Source: Bacillus methanolicus PB1 (GTDB lineage Bacteria; Bacillota; Bacilli; Bacillales; Cytobacillaceae). From it: 64,000 nucleotides of DNA. The stretch covers positions 868,001 to 932,000 of the forward strand of contig NZ_AFEU01000003.1 of assembly GCF_000262755.1 (NCBI RefSeq), in the 5' to 3' direction. Shown one piece after another: positions 39,170-49,292 of this stretch; position 1 is the first letter of the stretch; each line of letters starts with the position of its first letter. Both the position numbers and the translations under genes were made by a program. The notes beneath the pieces were generated by a model. It made no database searches and was not told the DNA's origin. It saw only the letters and a program-made list of their open reading frames with translations.

Positions 39170-39617
39170 CTAAAATTTTCCTTTGCCTGGAAAACATTTC
39201 TTTTTCTTGTTCCTCGGTTTCATGATCATATCCCAAGAGATGTAGAAATCCGTGTACAGATAAAAAACCGAGTTCCCGCATGAATGAATGTCCATATTCC
39301 TCTGCCTGCTCTCTAGCCTTTGGTACAGAAATAATGATATCCCCGAGCACTCTTGGTATGTCTGCGCCAATAAGTTCCACCTCTCCATTACCTAATTCCT
39401 CCATGGCAAAAGAGATGACATCTGTCGGTCTGTCCTTATCCCGATATTCCCGATTTATCTCCCGGATTCGTTCATTTGAAACGAAGGTTACCGACAGCTC
39501 ACAGTCTCCTTCCAATTGTTCATTTCTTGCAGCAAAAAGCAATAATTCTTCAATACGAATTATTTCCTGTTCATTAAGACTGTTTGTTTCATCAATAGTG
39601 TCAATAATTAATCTCAT
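39147..39617 (-). CDS. ybeY: rRNA maturation RNase YbeY
   Basis: YbeY is a zinc endoribonuclease for 16S rRNA 3' processing. The 156-residue protein has the H3-X-H5-X-GH-type motif [11 protein letters not shown] with His122, His126 and His132, plus [10 protein letters not shown] near residue 63. The ATG overlaps the pgpH stop (ATGA). It sits between pgpH and dgkA as in B. subtilis. Confidence 0.96.
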   Translation of the reverse strand: MRLIIDTIDETNSLNEQEIIRIEELLLFAARNEQLEGDCELSVTFVSNERIREINREYRDKDRPTDVISFAMEELGNGEVELIGADIPRVLGDIIISVPKAREQAEEYGHSFMRELGFLSVHGFLHLLGYDHETEEQEKEMFSRQRKILDEFGLGR

Positions 39618-41806
39618 GCTTGTTTCACCTTCTGTTTTGTTGATTCAGGATATTCGATCCTGGAGTGAAAAATCCCTTTTAACGTTTCACACAATGTATG
39701 TGCAACTGTTTCAAGTTCTTTGATCGTAATGTCACATTCATTCAACTGGCCATCCTGCAGACGGTCAGAAATAATATTGCGAACGATTGACTCGATCTGT
39801 TCATTTGTCGGGTTAGTCATCGACCTTACAGCTGCTTCAACACTATCAGCAATTCCAATAACAGCAGCTTCCTTCGTCTGGGCTTTTGGACCAGGGTAAC
39901 GAAATTCTTCCTCATTCACTTCTAAACCATTTTGTTTTGCTTTGTGAAAAAAATATTTCAATAATGTTGTACCGTGATGCTGTTCTGCTATATCTACGAT
40001 TTCTTTTGGCATTCGATGCTTTCTTAATGTCCCAGCGCCGTCCGTGGAATGAGCAATAATAATATTTTTGCTTGTATGAGGCGACAATCGGTCATGCGGG
40101 TTTTCAATATTCATCTGGTTCTCAATAAAAAATTGTGGCCGTTTCGTTTTACCGATATCATGATAATAGCAGCCAACTCTGGCAAGCAAACCGTTGGCTC
40201 CAATTGCTTCACATGCTGATTCTGCCAGATTCGCGACCATTAGACTGTGATGATACGTACCCGGGGCTTCGGTTAAAATTTTTCGAAGCAGCGAATGATT
40301 AGGGTTCGACAATTCAATTAATTTCATTGTCGACAAAATTCCAAACCCTGCTTCAAAAAACGGAATCAGTCCTATTGTCAATACAGCAGAAGAGATCCCG
40401 GAAACTAGAGCCGAAATAAAGTAAAAGCTGAATTCCAGTCCTGAATAATGACCGTTTCTTAAAAACATTAACGACAAGATAATTACAATATTTACCGCAG
40501 CGGCAAACAGCCCGGCTTGCAGGATTTTCGAGCGGTGGTTATGTTTGCTTAAAAATAGAATCCCGCTAATCCCGCTGCATAAAATATAAATGCCAATGGA
40601 AATATGAAGGGATCCGGTAATTCCCTCATTAAAAATAATGCTTCCGCATATGGCCATAGTAATTGTCATAAACACGGCCAATCTTTCGTCAATTAATATT
40701 TTAATAAGCATTGGCGCCATCGCTGCAGGAAATAAATAACCTATTTCAGAAAATTCGAACTCTTGGAACAAGCTGATAATTTTCATTATAATAATAGATA
40801 GCATAAAAATCAGGCTAAGCATGAGCAAATATGTTCGTTTTCTGACAGTTTCAACACCAAGCTCATGAAAATAATAGTAGAGAGCAGATAAAATAACAGT
40901 TATAATAATGGCCAGGCCAAGAAACGGCTGAATCGATTTATCATTATCGAGCATGCCGACAAGCTCAAGTTGCCGGTAAATATCCCGGTTTATCAATTGC
41001 CCTTCTTCTACTATAATTTGCCCCTGAAGAATTTTTACAGGTTCTATATCTTCTATCGCCTGCCGGCGTAGTTCCTCGGTCGCAATTGGATCATAAAATT
41101 CATTCTGAATTATGGCATATCTCCCCAGCTCTATGGCTGCACTTTTAATATTTCCTGAAAGGCTTGTAAATTTTAATTCTTCTTCCAGTCGTTTTTTTGC
41201 ATTTTCGACTTCATCTGCCGGAATCCTCTGGCTCATGACGTTATTAATTGCAGTTACTGTTAAATCCTTGGCAATGGATAATTCGTCTTTCGATGCCTGT
41301 AATAGCGATATAAACACTTGATCTGATAATTCTTTTGTAACACTTTCGGTCAGTTTTTCTTTTAACCTCGCCAATTTTTCTGAAGAGCCCGGCTCCAATA
41401 CGGCATCCCGTTTCTCACCTTTTTTGACCGCTTCTTCATATTCTTTTTTCTTATTATCCATTTCTTCTTTAATTTCCCCGTTTAATTCCGATACAGAATC
41501 AAAAATCGAAGAGATTAAATCAACCCTGTTTTCGGCATATTCTTTTTTTAGAGTATAAACATCCTGCACTTGATCGCTCGCTTCTCTGCGCTTCTTTTCT
41601 GTACTCTCTTTGTCCTCAATCGTTATGGGAGACCGGATTGTTTGATCTGCAATTGAAAAAAGCTTGATATCAAGTTTTTCCGGTTTGACATTGCTGTACA
41701 TTGACGTATAGAGAACGATTCCTAAAATAACAAATAAAAGCACTCTGAAAAAAGTAATATCCAACAAATTTCCTATTTTTACCAATTGTTGCTGGAGTTT
41801 TTGCAT
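39614..41806 (-). CDS. pgpH: Cyclic-di-AMP phosphodiesterase PgpH (7TM-HD)
   Basis: PgpH hydrolyses c-di-AMP to pApA. The start at 41806 ([12 protein letters not shown]) follows GGAGGG and gives 730 residues. One N-terminal helix is followed by a long extracytoplasmic helical domain (about 50-285). Seven helices span about 290-500, and a cytosolic HD domain follows with [24 protein letters not shown] and [13 protein letters not shown]. It is downstream of phoH, from which a palindromic element separates it. Confidence 0.95.
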   Translation of the reverse strand: MQKLQQQLVKIGNLLDITFFRVLLFVILGIVLYTSMYSNVKPEKLDIKLFSIADQTIRSPITIEDKESTEKKRREASDQVQDVYTLKKEYAENRVDLISSIFDSVSELNGEIKEEMDNKKKEYEEAVKKGEKRDAVLEPGSSEKLARLKEKLTESVTKELSDQVFISLLQASKDELSIAKDLTVTAINNVMSQRIPADEVENAKKRLEEELKFTSLSGNIKSAAIELGRYAIIQNEFYDPIATEELRRQAIEDIEPVKILQGQIIVEEGQLINRDIYRQLELVGMLDNDKSIQPFLGLAIIITVILSALYYYFHELGVETVRKRTYLLMLSLIFMLSIIIMKIISLFQEFEFSEIGYLFPAAMAPMLIKILIDERLAVFMTITMAICGSIIFNEGITGSLHISIGIYILCSGISGILFLSKHNHRSKILQAGLFAAAVNIVIILSLMFLRNGHYSGLEFSFYFISALVSGISSAVLTIGLIPFFEAGFGILSTMKLIELSNPNHSLLRKILTEAPGTYHHSLMVANLAESACEAIGANGLLARVGCYYHDIGKTKRPQFFIENQMNIENPHDRLSPHTSKNIIIAHSTDGAGTLRKHRMPKEIVDIAEQHHGTTLLKYFFHKAKQNGLEVNEEEFRYPGPKAQTKEAAVIGIADSVEAAVRSMTNPTNEQIESIVRNIISDRLQDGQLNECDITIKELETVAHTLCETLKGIFHSRIEYPESTKQKVKQA

Positions 41807-41918
41807 CTCTCTCCCTCCTATCAAGGCGAGAAAATTATCTGCCAGTTGAGCGAACAACAAAAATATAAATCTAATTATGTAAAATGATAACAGTTTTTTC
41901 TTTAACTTTCATCCTCAA

Positions 41919-42047
41919 AAATAGAGGCTGTCTCATAAGGGTCCGACCCCATGTGTATTTATCAATATATAGCACATTTATCTAATATTATGTGCTAAAT
42001 ACTGTGTTATGGGGTCTGACCCTTAGGCTTTGAGACAGCCTCTATTT
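41919..42047 (+). mobile_element. MITE-like palindromic element, short form, copy C
   Basis: This element of about 120 bp has a perfect 17-bp inverted end AAATAGAGGCTGTCTCA (41919-41935, 42031-42047). Nested inside are AAGGGTC-GACCCCAT arms and AGCACAT / ATGTGCT. It matches the left module of the long copies A and B; the 130-bp right module is absent, with the junction at CTTAGGCTT/TGAGACAGCC. It lies inside the phoH-pgpH operon. The phoH stop TAG falls in its right end, and on the minus strand the stem is followed by TTTTT. Confidence 0.78.
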
Positions 42048-43007
42048 ATTCTCTGACTTTTCATATGCTTCAATAATTTTTCCAACGAGGGGATGACGAA
42101 CAACGTCGCTTTGTTCCATATGGATAAAGGCAATTCCTCTCACATTTTGCAAGATTTCTTCAGCAACAATTAAACCTGATTTTACGCCTCTTGGCAAATC
42201 AACTTGTGATTTATCGCCGGTAATTACCATTTTAGAACCGAACCCCAATCGGGTCAGAAACATTTTCATTTGCGCTTGAGTCGTATTTTGCGCTTCGTCT
42301 AAAATAACAAAAGCTTCATCCAGTGTTCTTCCCCTCATATAGGCAAGCGGAGCGATCTCAATCGTTCCCCTTTCAATCAGCCGAAGGGTATGTTCAACAC
42401 CCAATATATCATGCAGGGCATCATACAATGGGCGCAAATATGGATCAACTTTTTCTTTTAAATCTCCCGGCAAAAACCCAAGATTCTCGCCTGCTTCTAC
42501 TGCAGGCCGAGTAAGAATAATCCTTTTCACATTGCCGCTTTTCAGAGCATTGATTGCCATAACAACTGCCAAATATGTTTTTCCCGTTCCGGCAGGACCA
42601 ATTCCAAATACTAAATCATGCTTTCTTATGGCAGTAATATATTGACTTTGACCGAGTGTTTTCACCCGAATCGATTTTCCTTTAGCATTTTTCGTAATTT
42701 CTTCTTCATATAAATCTTCAAAATAATCAAGTGCACCTTTTTGTCCCAATTGTAGAGCATACATCACATCTCTTTGACTAACGGTAATCCCTTTTCGAAT
42801 AACGGTTACTAATTTTTCGAGAATCCTGCTAACCATTTCCACTTTTTCGGTATCACCTGAAACAAATACTGTTTCCCCGCGGGTAACAATTGAAACATCA
42901 AGTTCTTGTTCAATTATTTTCAGATTGTTGTCGGAATTCCCAAACAAAGCAATTGCTTCATTTGGATTTTGTAAATGGATATCGATTGTTTTCAACTCTT
43001 CTGCCAT
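42042..43007 (-). CDS. phoH: PhoH-like ATPase
   Basis: PhoH family proteins are P-loop ATPases, probably RNA-linked. The 321-residue product starts at ATG 43007 behind GGAGATT. An N-terminal KH-like part (about 1-75) precedes Walker A GPAGTGKT (137-144). Walker B is the FVILDEAQN region, and TGDKSQVDLP follows. It is 2 nt after yqfD. The stop lies inside element C. Confidence 0.94.
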   Translation of the reverse strand: MAEELKTIDIHLQNPNEAIALFGNSDNNLKIIEQELDVSIVTRGETVFVSGDTEKVEMVSRILEKLVTVIRKGITVSQRDVMYALQLGQKGALDYFEDLYEEEITKNAKGKSIRVKTLGQSQYITAIRKHDLVFGIGPAGTGKTYLAVVMAINALKSGNVKRIILTRPAVEAGENLGFLPGDLKEKVDPYLRPLYDALHDILGVEHTLRLIERGTIEIAPLAYMRGRTLDEAFVILDEAQNTTQAQMKMFLTRLGFGSKMVITGDKSQVDLPRGVKSGLIVAEEILQNVRGIAFIHMEQSDVVRHPLVGKIIEAYEKSENK

Positions 43008-43009
43008 TC

Positions 43010-44200
43010 TCAATCTCCTTGGATAATTGGTTGTCCTTGTGCAATGTTTTCTATAATTTGAAAGTGGATTACTAAATTTACTTTACCATTCTCTATAGAT
43101 TGGTGCAAAATTTTTTCGCCTTTAATCACTGCATCTTCAGGGAGGCGGTTTTTAAGGTCATTTCTCGCCGCAATCTTTGCCATCTTAATTGCATCTTCAT
43201 TTGAATAAATTCTAGTTACCTTTTCACTTTCTCGAATTGTCTCGGTTTCAATTGATAGAGGCAGGGTCCATTTTAAAAAACGAATCTTTTTTTCGCTCCG
43301 TTCTTTTTCATATACTGAATATTCCGGGTTTTTAAAGCCCCATACAATAAGCCGCAAGCTTCCTATTTTTAAATAGTATTTCCTATACTCGTTTCCATTA
43401 AATACTTGGAAAGTACTTTTAAGAGGCAGTTCTACCTCGGACTTGTACCATGTTTCGCCTAAAATTTCACCTTTAGCTGCAACGTTTACCGTTTGCCCTT
43501 CTTTTCCATACGTTCCGGAAACAAGCAGCTGTCCGGGCAGTACAAGGTCATGGACTTTGACGATCGGAACCCCTTTTTCAACAAACATGTCCACTATGAC
43601 AGCCTTTTTTTTCGCAACTAAATGTCTTGGGCTTAAATATTCAGGTTTTTCCGGTTCATTTTTTTCCACAATTTGAAAATGGAAGGTTGTCCCTTTTAAT
43701 TCCACGCCAACCCATGTAATCGCCTGAACATTATTCGTTAATTCACGCTGAATTGATTCTACATCATCCAAAAAAAATTGCAGTTTACCTATTTTTATTC
43801 CCATTTTGTTTAATTCTTTTCTGATTTGATGTTCTGTAGCAGGGCTTGCCCCTTTTATTTCGATCCCCCAAATCGTATTCGATAAATACACGATGAGAAT
43901 AAAAAACATTAGGATACCGATGATAAAACCGCTGTTTTTTTGTAGCCGCTTCAGCAAAAAAGGAAATCCGCCACCGTGTAAGAATTCAATCTTGCATTCG
44001 CTTTTTCTTGCCGCAACCCGCAATTTGTTCACATCAGGGAGCCGCATTTTAAAGGTAAGCGCGGCAGTCCCATGCCTTTTTACATTCCAAACCAATATTC
44101 CGCTTTTTGTTAAATGATTGATAAACCTCTCAATTCCTTTGCCTGATGCCTTTACTGTTACGATTCCGAAATAAAACATAATCCAATGGTTTTTCATCAT
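43010..44200 (-). CDS. yqfD: Sporulation protein YqfD
   Basis: This is a 396-residue protein. A cytosolic N-terminus (about 1-90, GIERFINHLTKSGILVWNVKR) precedes one membrane helix (IIGILMFFILIVYLSNTIW). A long extracytoplasmic part follows with POTRA-like and beta segments (GIEIKGASPATEHQIRKELN). Orthologues are expressed in the mother cell during sporulation and act in spore-coat or engulfment-stage processes. It is downstream of yqfC. Confidence 0.9.
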   Translation of the reverse strand: MMKNHWIMFYFGIVTVKASGKGIERFINHLTKSGILVWNVKRHGTAALTFKMRLPDVNKLRVAARKSECKIEFLHGGGFPFLLKRLQKNSGFIIGILMFFILIVYLSNTIWGIEIKGASPATEHQIRKELNKMGIKIGKLQFFLDDVESIQRELTNNVQAITWVGVELKGTTFHFQIVEKNEPEKPEYLSPRHLVAKKKAVIVDMFVEKGVPIVKVHDLVLPGQLLVSGTYGKEGQTVNVAAKGEILGETWYKSEVELPLKSTFQVFNGNEYRKYYLKIGSLRLIVWGFKNPEYSVYEKERSEKKIRFLKWTLPLSIETETIRESEKVTRIYSNEDAIKMAKIAARNDLKNRLPEDAVIKGEKILHQSIENGKVNLVIHFQIIENIAQGQPIIQGD

Positions 44201-44212
44201 TTTCCCCCTGAA

Positions 44213-44497
44213 TTATTCATTAATATATATCACCTGGTCTATTTTTCCTTCCAACAAAATTTCTTCCGGGAAGATCGTTTTTATGACAAAAGAATTTCCT
44301 TTTACGAGTAGTTGCCCCTGCTTTAACAACAGGCGCAGCTCTTTATCTGAAAAGGCCAATAACCCCTGGTGGTTCTCAATATAAATATGAATTTGTCCGA
44401 TCATGGTTATTCGGGGTAAATCCATCATGACATCTTGAGGTAGATCCATTTTTTTCGTCATCCAATTTTTAATCGACTGGCCCCATTTTTTTGCCAT
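44213..44497 (-). CDS. yqfC: Sporulation protein YqfC (YabP family)
   Basis: This is a 94-residue beta-rich protein. The start is ATG 44497 (MAKKWGQSIKNWMTKKMDLP) behind AAAGGGGG. YabP/YqfC features are MDLPRITMIGQIHIYIENHQ and LLLKQGQLLVKG. It pairs with yqfD 12 nt away and is presumed sigma-E dependent, as in B. subtilis; no promoter was assigned here. Confidence 0.9.
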   Translation of the reverse strand: MAKKWGQSIKNWMTKKMDLPQDVMMDLPRITMIGQIHIYIENHQGLLAFSDKELRLLLKQGQLLVKGNSFVIKTIFPEEILLEGKIDQVIYINE

Positions 44498-44566
44498 AAA
44501 AAAAGAACCCCCTTTCATCTCATATGTATGAAATAAAAGGAAGTTCTAGCACATTAAAATGATTGG

Positions 44567-45049
44567 TTATCTTCTTTTATAGCTATGAGGTCTTTTGGTA
44601 CGCGGAGGCCCTAAAATTTCCGAAAAAATAATCCCATTAAGAAGATTTGCCTCTTCTGCAGTAAATAATTCATTTGCATTATCTTTGCCGGCAGGACTGA
44701 AACTCAAGTGACTATTTTCAACTGAATTTCGGATTTGCCTTGCCTTCTGTTCAATCACAGATTGCTGTTTTTTTAAAGCAATAACCTGTTCTTCAACTTT
44801 TCTCTTTTGATCAGCATATTTTGCTTCAATTTCATCTGAAATGTCTTTTGGCTCACGCTTTCTCTTTTCGCTCTCCGGTCTTTTATTTTCTTTATGGATT
44901 GTTGCTTCTTGTCTCTTCGGGTAAGGCAATCCGCCTGCAGTAAATGGTTTTGCAGGACTCTGTTTCTTTTGCTCTCTGCTTTGATTTTTAAACTGGTTAT
45001 AAATACTTGAAATGATGCCAATGACAATGGCAATGATAATGGTTTCCAT
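44567..45049 (-). CDS. yqfB: YqfB-position membrane-anchored coiled-coil protein
   Basis: This is a 160-residue protein of unknown function. One N-terminal helix (METIIIAIVIGIISSIYNQF) anchors it. A lysine/glutamate-rich linker leads into a predicted coiled coil at about 78-120. The C-terminus LNGIIFSEILGPPRTKRP is a short motif seen at the ends of several Bacillus proteins. It sits between floA and yqfC where B. subtilis has yqfB; the symbol is by position only. Confidence 0.65.
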   Translation of the reverse strand: METIIIAIVIGIISSIYNQFKNQSREQKKQSPAKPFTAGGLPYPKRQEATIHKENKRPESEKRKREPKDISDEIEAKYADQKRKVEEQVIALKKQQSVIEQKARQIRNSVENSHLSFSPAGKDNANELFTAEEANLLNGIIFSEILGPPRTKRPHSYKRR

Positions 45050-45091
45050 TAGAGGCTCCCTTCCTCCCTTCCCGAGGATTTGGTATTTCTC

Positions 45092-46090
45092 TTAATCATT
45101 TTTATTGCTGTCTTTTTTATCGCCTGTTATTTTTCCAATTGAATTTCTCATTTCAGTATCGGCCGATATATTCTGAATATTCATATAATCCATAACACCG
45201 ATATTACCTTGTCGCAGTGCTTCTGCCATGGCAAGAGGCACTTTGGCTTCTGCTTCCACAACTTTTGCTCTCATTTCCTGAACACGTGCTTTCATTTCTT
45301 GTTCTTGAGCAACTGCCATCGCCCTTCTCTCTTCTGCTTTTGCCTGGGCAATTTTTTTATCAGCTTCCGCCTGATCCGTCTGCAGCATTGCCCCGATATT
45401 TTTCCCGATATCCACATCGGCGATATCAATTGAAAGAATTTCAAAAGCAGTGCCCGCATCAAGTCCTTTTGTAAGAACGGTTTGTGAAATCATATCGGGA
45501 TTTTCCAGCACTTTTTTATGGTTATCAGAAGAACCGATCGTGGAAACGATGCCTTCCCCAACACGGGCGATGACCGTTTCTTCTCCGGCTCCCCCGACCA
45601 ATCTGTCAATATTCGCTCTAACAGTAATTCTAGCTTTAGCTTTTACTTCAATTCCATCCATAGCTACACCGGCAATAAAAGGAGTTTCAATTACTTTTGG
45701 ATTAACACTCATTTGTACAGCCTCGAGGACATCCCGGCCAGCCAAGTCAATGGCTGCTGCTCTTTCAAAGGATAAATCGATGTTGGCCCGCTGGGCGGCA
45801 ATTAATGCATTTACGACCCTGTCGACATTTCCCCCTGCCAGGTAGTGGCTTTCAAGCTGGTTTGTGGTTACATTTAAACCGGCTTTATGTGCTTTAATTA
45901 ACGGATTTATTACCCTGTTAGGGATTACACGGCGAAGCCTCATCCCTATTAGCGTAAAAATACCCACACGGACTCCGGCAGCCAGCGCGGAAATCCACAG
46001 CATAACCGGAACAAATGTTAACAAAATGGCAAGTAAAATAATTCCAAGTGCAACGAAAACTAATATCAACGCAGTTGCTGCATCAATCAT
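45092..46090 (-). CDS. floA: Flotillin-like protein FloA
   Basis: FloA forms membrane foci that organise lipid domains and sigma-W stress responses. The 332-residue protein has an N-terminal membrane-inserted stretch (about 5-50), a PHB/SPFH-like domain (about 60-220, [20 protein letters not shown]) and an Ala/Glu coiled-coil region (about 225-300). AAGGAGG precedes the ATG. It is 16 nt after yqeZ and shares its promoter. Confidence 0.95.
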   Translation of the reverse strand: MIDAATALILVFVALGIILLAILLTFVPVMLWISALAAGVRVGIFTLIGMRLRRVIPNRVINPLIKAHKAGLNVTTNQLESHYLAGGNVDRVVNALIAAQRANIDLSFERAAAIDLAGRDVLEAVQMSVNPKVIETPFIAGVAMDGIEVKAKARITVRANIDRLVGGAGEETVIARVGEGIVSTIGSSDNHKKVLENPDMISQTVLTKGLDAGTAFEILSIDIADVDIGKNIGAMLQTDQAEADKKIAQAKAEERRAMAVAQEQEMKARVQEMRAKVVEAEAKVPLAMAEALRQGNIGVMDYMNIQNISADTEMRNSIGKITGDKKDSNKND

Positions 46091-46106
46091 TAGAAATCCT
46101 CCTTAG

Positions 46107-47438
46107 TTAATCTTCATTTTTTAAGTCAGGAATTTCTCTGACAACGATTCTCGGACCTTCCGCTTTAATGACTCTTACTCTTGTATTTTTTTGGATAAAA
46201 CTGCCCTCGCTGACAACATCTAGACGTTCATTATTAATTACAATCGTTCCGGCTGGACGCAGGGCCGTTAATGCATAACCTTCGAGGCCAATTAATTCCG
46301 GACGGCTTTTATTAGAGACATAGCCCTTTTCCGTACTTGTTGAATCTGTTAAAATAATTTTCCTAAAAAGTCTTATTTTTTTACCAAACACCTTTACCAA
46401 TAAAATAAATGCAAGGATAGAAACGCCAATTGCAATCAATAATGAAATTCCCATATGAACGGCATTTTCAGCAGACAAAAACAGACTGGCGATAATTAAA
46501 ACAAATCCAAGTATGCCGGCAATTCCTCCGGCAATAAAAAATTCCAATAAGATGAGGCCGACTCCGATTACGAATAAAATGATCGTTTCATATCCCGCGA
46601 GGCCTGCTACTAAATGGCCGTAGAAAAATAGCAGCAAAGTCGATAAGCCTATAAATCCCGGAAGGCCAAATCCCGGAGAAAACAGTTCTACAACGAGTCC
46701 AAGGCTTCCGACAGTTAATAAAATGGGAATAACAATCGGGTGGGTAATGAATCGGGCAACTTTCTCAGCAAAGCTTTCATTTATTGTCCGAATATCTGCT
46801 TGATCAAGACCGAGCACTTTAAGCAATTCATCCAAATTTTTGACAATTCCTTCAGCATATCCCGCTTCGATTGCCTGGTCAGATGTAAGTGTCAACAAAT
46901 CATCCTTTCCGTCTCCATACTGAGGCAATTCGATTTTTTCATCAGCCATTGCAAGAGCATAAATGGGATCCCGGCCATTTATTTTCGCAGCACTCTGCAT
47001 TGCGGCAAACCAGTAAGATTCCGCTTTTTTTCCTGCCGCATTTCCATTTTGGTCGATAACTGCCGCAGAACCGATTGTTGCACCCGGTACCATGTAAATT
47101 TCATCCGCATTCAACGAGATGTAAGCTCCGGCAGATAACGCTTTGTTGTTAATAAAGGCTATTGTTTTTACTTTTGCAGAAGACAGCAGTTTTCCTATTT
47201 CAGCAGCCGCATCAACAGCCCCCCCGGGAGAATTCACTTCGAAGATCACAGCATCTGCTCCTGCCTCTTCTGCCTCAGAAACGGATCTTTTCAAAAAAGC
47301 ATACAACCCTTTTTCTACCGTTTCCTCAATTGGAACGACATAGACGATTTTATTTTTTGCAAACCCGTTAAACGGGATCAACATTAAAAATAATCCGGCT
47401 GCGAATAAGAGGACGGCAAGGGTTCGAACCTTTTTCAC
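46107..47438 (-). CDS. yqeZ: NfeD-family membrane serine protease YqeZ
   Basis: This is a 443-residue long-form NfeD protein. A signal helix (about 8-27) precedes a ClpP-like protease domain (about 30-215) with NSPGGAVDAAAEIG, the serine region ALSAGAYISLNAD and GATIGSA. Four membrane helices follow (about 235-350), then a C-terminal OB-fold NfeD domain (GLEGYALTALRPAGTIVINNERLDVVSE). It partners floA. The start is GTG behind GGAGGCG, with a sigma-W-like promoter upstream. Confidence 0.93.
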   Translation of the reverse strand: MKKVRTLAVLLFAAGLFLMLIPFNGFAKNKIVYVVPIEETVEKGLYAFLKRSVSEAEEAGADAVIFEVNSPGGAVDAAAEIGKLLSSAKVKTIAFINNKALSAGAYISLNADEIYMVPGATIGSAAVIDQNGNAAGKKAESYWFAAMQSAAKINGRDPIYALAMADEKIELPQYGDGKDDLLTLTSDQAIEAGYAEGIVKNLDELLKVLGLDQADIRTINESFAEKVARFITHPIVIPILLTVGSLGLVVELFSPGFGLPGFIGLSTLLLFFYGHLVAGLAGYETIILFVIGVGLILLEFFIAGGIAGILGFVLIIASLFLSAENAVHMGISLLIAIGVSILAFILLVKVFGKKIRLFRKIILTDSTSTEKGYVSNKSRPELIGLEGYALTALRPAGTIVINNERLDVVSEGSFIQKNTRVRVIKAEGPRIVVREIPDLKNED

Positions 47439-47479
47439 TCTTTCGCCTCCTTTCCATATAAATCTATTGTATTCCTATT

Positions 47480-47505
47480 TACGATTTTCTTTAAGAAAAG
47501 TTCCA
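47480..47505 (-). promoter_or_regulatory. Candidate sigma-W promoter of yqeZ-floA
   Basis: TGGAAC (47500-47505), TTTT, then CGTA (47480-47483) with a 16-nt spacer resembles the sigma-W pattern TGAAAC-N16-CGTA. The B. subtilis yqeZ operon is sigma-W controlled, which supports the call. Confidence 0.6.
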
Positions 47506-47544
47506 ATATATATTAAAATTATGGTTGAAGATCAATTTTCGAGC

Positions 47545-47575
47545 ATAAAAAAGCCGCAAGCAACGCTTGCGGCGA
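47545..47575 (-). terminator. Terminator after rpsU-yqeY
   Basis: GCCGCAAG and CTTGCGGC (47553-47560, 47566-47573) form an 8-bp GC-rich stem followed by TTTTTTA on the minus strand. Confidence 0.92.
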
Positions 47576-47584
47576 GTTCTGACT

Positions 47585-48031
47585 TTATGAAAGGTGTTTT
47601 TGTACAAGTTTATTGACAAGTGAACCATCTGCTCTGCCTTTAACTTTAGGCATTATTGCAGCCATCACTTTCCCCATATCTGCTTTTGACGCGGCACCTG
47701 TTTGAGAGATTGTTTCTTTAACGATCTCTAAAAGTTCCTCTTCAGAAAGCTGCTTTGGCATATATTCTTCTACAAACCGCAGTTCAGTGCGTATTTTCTC
47801 AACGAGGTCTTCACGACCGGCTTTTTCGAATTCCTGGAGGGAGTCCTTGGGTTGTTTTACTTCGCGAGAAAGAACGGTCAACTCTTCTTCTTCGGATAAT
47901 TCTTTTTTCCCAAGCTTTATTGTTTCATTTTGCAATGAAGCTTTAATCATCCGAATAACGGTGAGTTTGTCTTTTTCCTTGCTTTTCATCGCTTGTTTCA
48001 TGTCTTCATTTAAACGCTCGAGAAGACTCAT
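47585..48031 (-). CDS. yqeY: GatB/YqeY-domain protein
   Basis: This 148-residue helical protein is related to the tail domain of GatB amidotransferase. The sequence runs [26 protein letters not shown], then [30 protein letters not shown], and ends in [21 protein letters not shown], all family hallmarks. A role in tRNA handling is proposed, not proven. It follows rpsU by 15 nt. Confidence 0.94.
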   Translation of the reverse strand: MSLLERLNEDMKQAMKSKEKDKLTVIRMIKASLQNETIKLGKKELSEEEELTVLSREVKQPKDSLQEFEKAGREDLVEKIRTELRFVEEYMPKQLSEEELLEIVKETISQTGAASKADMGKVMAAIMPKVKGRADGSLVNKLVQKHLS

Positions 48032-48046
48032 TAATTACACCCTCTC

Positions 48047-48220
48047 TTACCACTTACGTTTTCTTGCAGCTTCAGACTTTTTCTTGCGTCTTACGCTAGG
48101 CTTTTCGTAGAATTCGCGCTTTCTGGCTTCTTGCAAAGTACCGGTTTTTGATACAGTACGTTTGAAGCGACGAAGAGCATCTTCGAGCGATTCGTTTTTA
48201 CGGACGATTGTTTTAGACAT
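48047..48220 (-). CDS. rpsU: 30S ribosomal protein S21
   Basis: This is a 57-residue basic protein, [20 protein letters not shown] and onward, ending in a Lys/Arg-rich tail. S21 aids translation initiation. The start at 48220 follows GGAGGGAGGG; the frame runs open upstream without meaning. It heads rpsU-yqeY. Confidence 0.97.
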   Translation of the reverse strand: MSKTIVRKNESLEDALRRFKRTVSKTGTLQEARKREFYEKPSVRRKKKSEAARKRKW

Positions 48221-48283
48221 TCTCTTTCCCTCCCTCCGAACACAGCACACTAACATCCTACATGTAAAATCATGTACCATGCC

Positions 48284-48312
48284 ATTATAATATAATGCTG
48301 AAACAAGGTCAA
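48284..48312 (-). promoter_or_regulatory. Sigma-A promoter of rpsU-yqeY
   Basis: TTGACC (48307-48312) and TATAAT (48284-48289) have a 17-nt spacer, about 64 nt before the S21 start codon. Confidence 0.75.
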
Positions 48313-48380
48313 CTGTCATTAGCCCCGTTTATAAAAATCTTCGGATATTTCTAATAGAAAATTTAGCAGAAAAGGTAAAA

Positions 48381-48457
48381 GAGGCTGATCCATAAGTGCC
48401 AGGCTTATGTCTTTAGTTAACTAAAGGTGCCCCTGTTACTTAGTTTTAGGTCAGCCT
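48381..48457. repeat. Palindromic element between deoC and rpsU
   Basis: The outer arms GAGGCTGA and TCAGCCT surround a perfect 16-bp palindrome CTTTAGTTAACTAAAG (48411-48426). It is a different internal sequence from the other elements but has the same GAGGCTGA-type ends. It lies 38 nt past the deoC stop and may terminate it. Confidence 0.6.
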
Positions 48458-48494
48458 ATTGAAAGCATAAAGCATGTTGCTTGTGCTATTTCTT

Positions 48495-49166
48495 TTAATA
48501 ATCGGATTCGCTTGTTAATCCTTTTACAATTGATACGCCTGAACTAGCACCTATTCGAGAAGCTCCTGCTTCAATCATGTTTTTAGCATCTTCCGCGCTT
48601 CTTACTCCTCCAGAAGCTTTTACTCCGATATCCGGTCCAACTGTCTTACGCATAAGTTTGACATCTTCAACTGTCGCGCCGCCGGTTGAGAAGCCTGTTG
48701 AAGTTTTCACATAGTCCGCACCTGCTTTTACTGCAAGCTCACATGCACGGACTTTTTCTTCATCGGTTAACAGGCAGGTTTCAATGATAACCTTTGTCAA
48801 AGCTTTTCCTTTTACCGCATCAACAACGGCACGAATTTCCTTTTCAACGAAATCGTTATCGCCGCTTTTTAAAGCTCCGATATTGATAACCATATCTATT
48901 TCCGCTGCTCCGTTTTCAATCGCATTTTTCGCTTCAAATACTTTTGTCTCAAGCGTCGTTGCTCCGAGAGGAAAACCAATAACTGTAACAACATTGACCC
49001 CGGAGCCTTTCAATAGTTCACCGGCAAATCTAACCCAGCCGGGATTTACGCAAACAGATGCAAATTTATATTCTTTTGCTTCTTCACAAAGTTTTCTTAT
49101 TTGTTCTTTTGTTGCATCAGCTTTTAATAATGTATGATCAATCATTCCAGCTATGTCCATATTCAA
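48495..49166 (-). CDS. deoC: Deoxyribose-phosphate aldolase
   Basis: DeoC splits deoxyribose 5-phosphate to acetaldehyde and glyceraldehyde 3-phosphate. A TTG at 49166, 8 nt after AAAGGAG, gives 223 residues, equal to B. subtilis DeoC. Motifs are [11 protein letters not shown] at the start, [14 protein letters not shown], and the Schiff-base lysine in [11 protein letters not shown]. It sits alone between mtaB and rpsU with terminators on both sides. In B. subtilis deoC lies elsewhere with nupC and pdp; neither is here. Confidence 0.95.
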   Translation of the reverse strand: MNMDIAGMIDHTLLKADATKEQIRKLCEEAKEYKFASVCVNPGWVRFAGELLKGSGVNVVTVIGFPLGATTLETKVFEAKNAIENGAAEIDMVINIGALKSGDNDFVEKEIRAVVDAVKGKALTKVIIETCLLTDEEKVRACELAVKAGADYVKTSTGFSTGGATVEDVKLMRKTVGPDIGVKASGGVRSAEDAKNMIEAGASRIGASSGVSIVKGLTSESDY

Positions 49167-49292
49167 AAGTAGTTCTCCTTTCAAAACAATGAGTTGTACG
49201 TACCTCTATAATCATACCATTATGGATTCTAAAATCAACAATTGACTACAAATTATATTTGTCCCATTTTGCTTGAAAGAATTCGATAAAAG

